Assembly (NCBI GenBank): GCA_029204225.1
Contig: CM055094.1
Location: 25,256,541 to 25,320,540, forward strand
Reading direction: 5' to 3'
From: Diphasiastrum complanatum
Taxonomy: Eukaryota; Streptophyta; Lycopodiopsida; Lycopodiales; Lycopodiaceae
DNA: 64,000 bases
Below the pieces are notes generated by a model. The model saw only the letters and a program-made list of their open reading frames with translations. It was not told where the DNA came from and made no database searches. Position numbers and translations under genes: made by a program. Positions 61,946-64,000 of this stretch are shown one piece after another. Position 1 is the first letter of the stretch; each line of letters begins with the position of its first letter.

Positions 61946-64000
61946 CTGAGCGTGAACCACAAAATTATTGTCAAGGAAAACAAAGTATACATGGCAAAGT
62001 GTTTGAACTTTGCTCTTAAAACTTGATCGGCAAACCGGCCAAGAAAATATTGACAGAAGCGTCACCCTATAAATGCTCATTGAAAGGTTGCGTAATCCAA
62101 GCACTTGCAGGTAAGAAATACAAATTCATCATTTTAAAGAAGCAGAAGCCAATTCTATCATTCTGGTATTTCTACATTCTTCCTGAACCCATGGAGGTAG
62201 GCTCTCATGGAGGTGCTATAGCAAGGAAAGAGAAGACAACTGGTTTCATGTAGTAGTATCTTCTTTGGACCATGGAAATATGGGACACATAAAGAAGTAT
62301 TGCTCCTCACTCTCAAACCTTCGATAGTGTGCAAAGTTCATGAAGTCAATTGTGTTAGTCTTAGTCTCTAGGAAGTTTGACAATTATACTTTGAGCTATC
62401 CTCTCGCAACCAAATATTTGTGTGCCATCTCTAAGCTGAAATACCTCGATGACTATACTCCACAAAAGGAAATGATGGGTACAAAGAAAAGACCAATTCA
62501 TCCATAGAAGATCAAGGTTTAGTGATAAAAAGGATTGGTGGTGGGTCATGAGGTAAAAACACATGAGAATTCTAATGAAGAGCTTATTAGGAGAATTAAT
62601 AATAGCTAAGTTGTGAAGATGATTAAAGACATGTTTTCTACGATGAACCAAGCCAATGATATTCTAACACGTTCATTTGGGTACGTGCTACAAAATGTCA
62701 TGTAGTTGTTATAAAATCTTTATGGTGGCCTTTCTCAGTACCCAACCAAGTATTAGAAGCAAAGGAGGCTTTGGCTTTGATGGATGTGTTGTGAGATTAA
62801 GAAGTGCAAAAGATAATGTATGCCCATCTTTAAAGTACTAGCCGGGGGAGTGAAATGGAGTAGAGAGCATTGTAAACTTTTGTTACATGTATGAGATAAA
62901 ATATGGGATGAACAATATGTGAAAGGTTATGAAGCGCGTGTGAAGGTTAGTTGGAGTAGTTTTAGAGTAAATAATATAAGGGATGAAAGGAGGAGTATCT
63001 ATGATAGACACTGAGCTACATGTCCATTTTGACAATGTAGTATTTGAAAAATACTATTGAGCAAAGCCTTTATTATCAAGAGCATGTTCATAATGTTCTC
63101 TAGGGTGTACTCTCATGGTACAAAGCAACCACATCATTTATGTCAATTCAGAACCTCCAATTCATCACTTTCAATGAATGTAGCCCTAATGGACACTTTA
63201 TATAACAATCATGTAAGTAAAATTTTCCTTGAAACTTGAAATTGGGGTAGTCCTTAGTTTTGGCTCTCATGCATCTGTATGAAAAATGATGCATTTCTTT
63301 TCTCAACAAAATGTCATTATTTATCTCCCGTAGACGATGAATAAATATTACTACAATCCTATTAGTTAACCTCTAGTGAGTTTTGGCTAAGGTGGTCTAA
63401 TGTTTCCCAATACTTGCTCCCTATGCATAACTATTTAATAATTTAAATGATTTTTTACATGTCTCACACTTCTAGCTCCTTTTGTTGACCTCTTAAGTTG
63501 CTACATGTCTCTTTTCCATCTTAACTTATGACATATTATTGTCTATAAAAGTGTAGTTATGTTACAAATGATGTACTACTTGAAACTCTCCCACCAACAT
63601 ATCTTTGATATATTTATGGAGTAATTTGCAATGATTAAGCTCAAGAGATGGTTAGGCAAATATAGCAAATGGCTTCTAGAGTCTATTTAGTGAGCATTTT
63701 CTAGCTACAAAAAGATATTTATGAGAAGTTGTCACAAAAGTTATATCCCATGATCATGTAGTGTGGCATCCCTATAAAAACGCATGTCTTGAAAAATAGG
63801 CACAATTTAGGCCAAGAATGCATAGAATTCACTTAGCTATAAAATATTCATCATAAAATTGTAATATGTATTCAATATCTCATAAACATGATTTGGAGAT
63901 ACATCAAACATGCTGGAAAAAATGCATGAAAGTAGTGTGTTATGGAGAGGTCAAATTTTTTGACTTGGTTGTTTTCATGATGCCAACAACCAAGTCAAAG
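61946..64000. other. Unassigned sequence, probable continuation of KNOX intron
   Basis: No further KNOX exon and no clear retroelement. A weak zinc-knuckle-like NMGHIKKYC lies near 62270, and a 96-codon minus-strand frame at 62361-62651 has no recognisable motif. The window ends in ordinary AT-rich DNA. Confidence 0.5.

Noticed and set aside
62255-62310. NMGHIKKYC as a gag zinc knuckle marking a retroelement in the KNOX intron
   Set aside because: The first two cysteines of the CCHC pattern are missing and no gag core or protease motif is nearby.

Overview
This window is plant nuclear DNA dominated by decayed LTR retrotransposons. At its right side it holds the first coding exon of one host gene, a class II KNOX homeobox gene. 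Plant origin is supported by the KNOX1 sequence, by Ty1/copia elements primed from initiator tRNA-Met (TGGTATCAGAGC sites), by stacked nested insertions and by very long pure dinucleotide tracts. The KNOX intron runs at least 5.5 kb, to the window edge, which suggests a large genome. A fern or other seed-free plant is a plausible guess, but nothing here proves the lineage. I saw no rRNA, tRNA, CRISPR or bacterial-type feature.

Layout. 1-20.45 kb is a nest. The oldest layer is a copia element (family C2, gag end to RNase H at 13716-16499). A second copia (C1a: LTRs 1029-2107 and 12998-13715) sits inside the gag of C2. C1a is in turn broken in its RNase H by a 6.7 kb LTR element with 520 bp LTRs and no recognisable protein domains (6175-12874). 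A diverged relative of that coding-poor element fills about 16.76-20.45 kb, and a third piece lies on the minus strand at 43.88-44.94 kb. 20.45-29.3 kb is a patchwork of minus- and plus-strand copia fragments (C3, C4, C2-like, C5) with LTRs and an unusual minisatellite inside an RNase H remnant. 29.3-34.26 kb has nothing I recognise. 34.26-35.56 kb holds a diverged LTR and an opposing gypsy-type gag remnant. 36.07-39.87 kb is bounded by about 66 bp inverted repeats carrying a GACGGGCA hairpin and abutting (CA)n and (TA)n tracts. 40-43.9 kb is AT-rich filler with tandem duplications. 44.9-53.5 kb holds copia copies; two C1 fragments in opposite orientation (46193-49832 minus, about 50435-53488 plus) tile one element, with about 80 bp missing.

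53.5-55.05 kb is unassigned. From 55.05 kb base composition changes sharply to GC-rich, with three diverged repeats carrying CACGTG cores, a TATA-like box near 56030 and a repeat-rich leader with upstream ATGs. Then comes KNOX exon 1 (57479-58453), ending at a GTAAGG donor inside the KNOX1 domain. The KNOX2, ELK and homeobox exons are not in the window. Inside the probable first intron, on the minus strand, a two-exon fragment (61595-61945) resembles plant CCCH/PHD/SWIB/Plus-3/GYF proteins of the NERD type.

Working relationships: the retroelement genes are all broken by stops, frameshifts or deletions, so they are historical parts rather than an operating system. The only clearly host-functional unit is the KNOX gene and its upstream region. 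Family names C1-C5 and C7 are labels used only here. Family assignments come from motif reading and by-eye alignment; no database search was possible.
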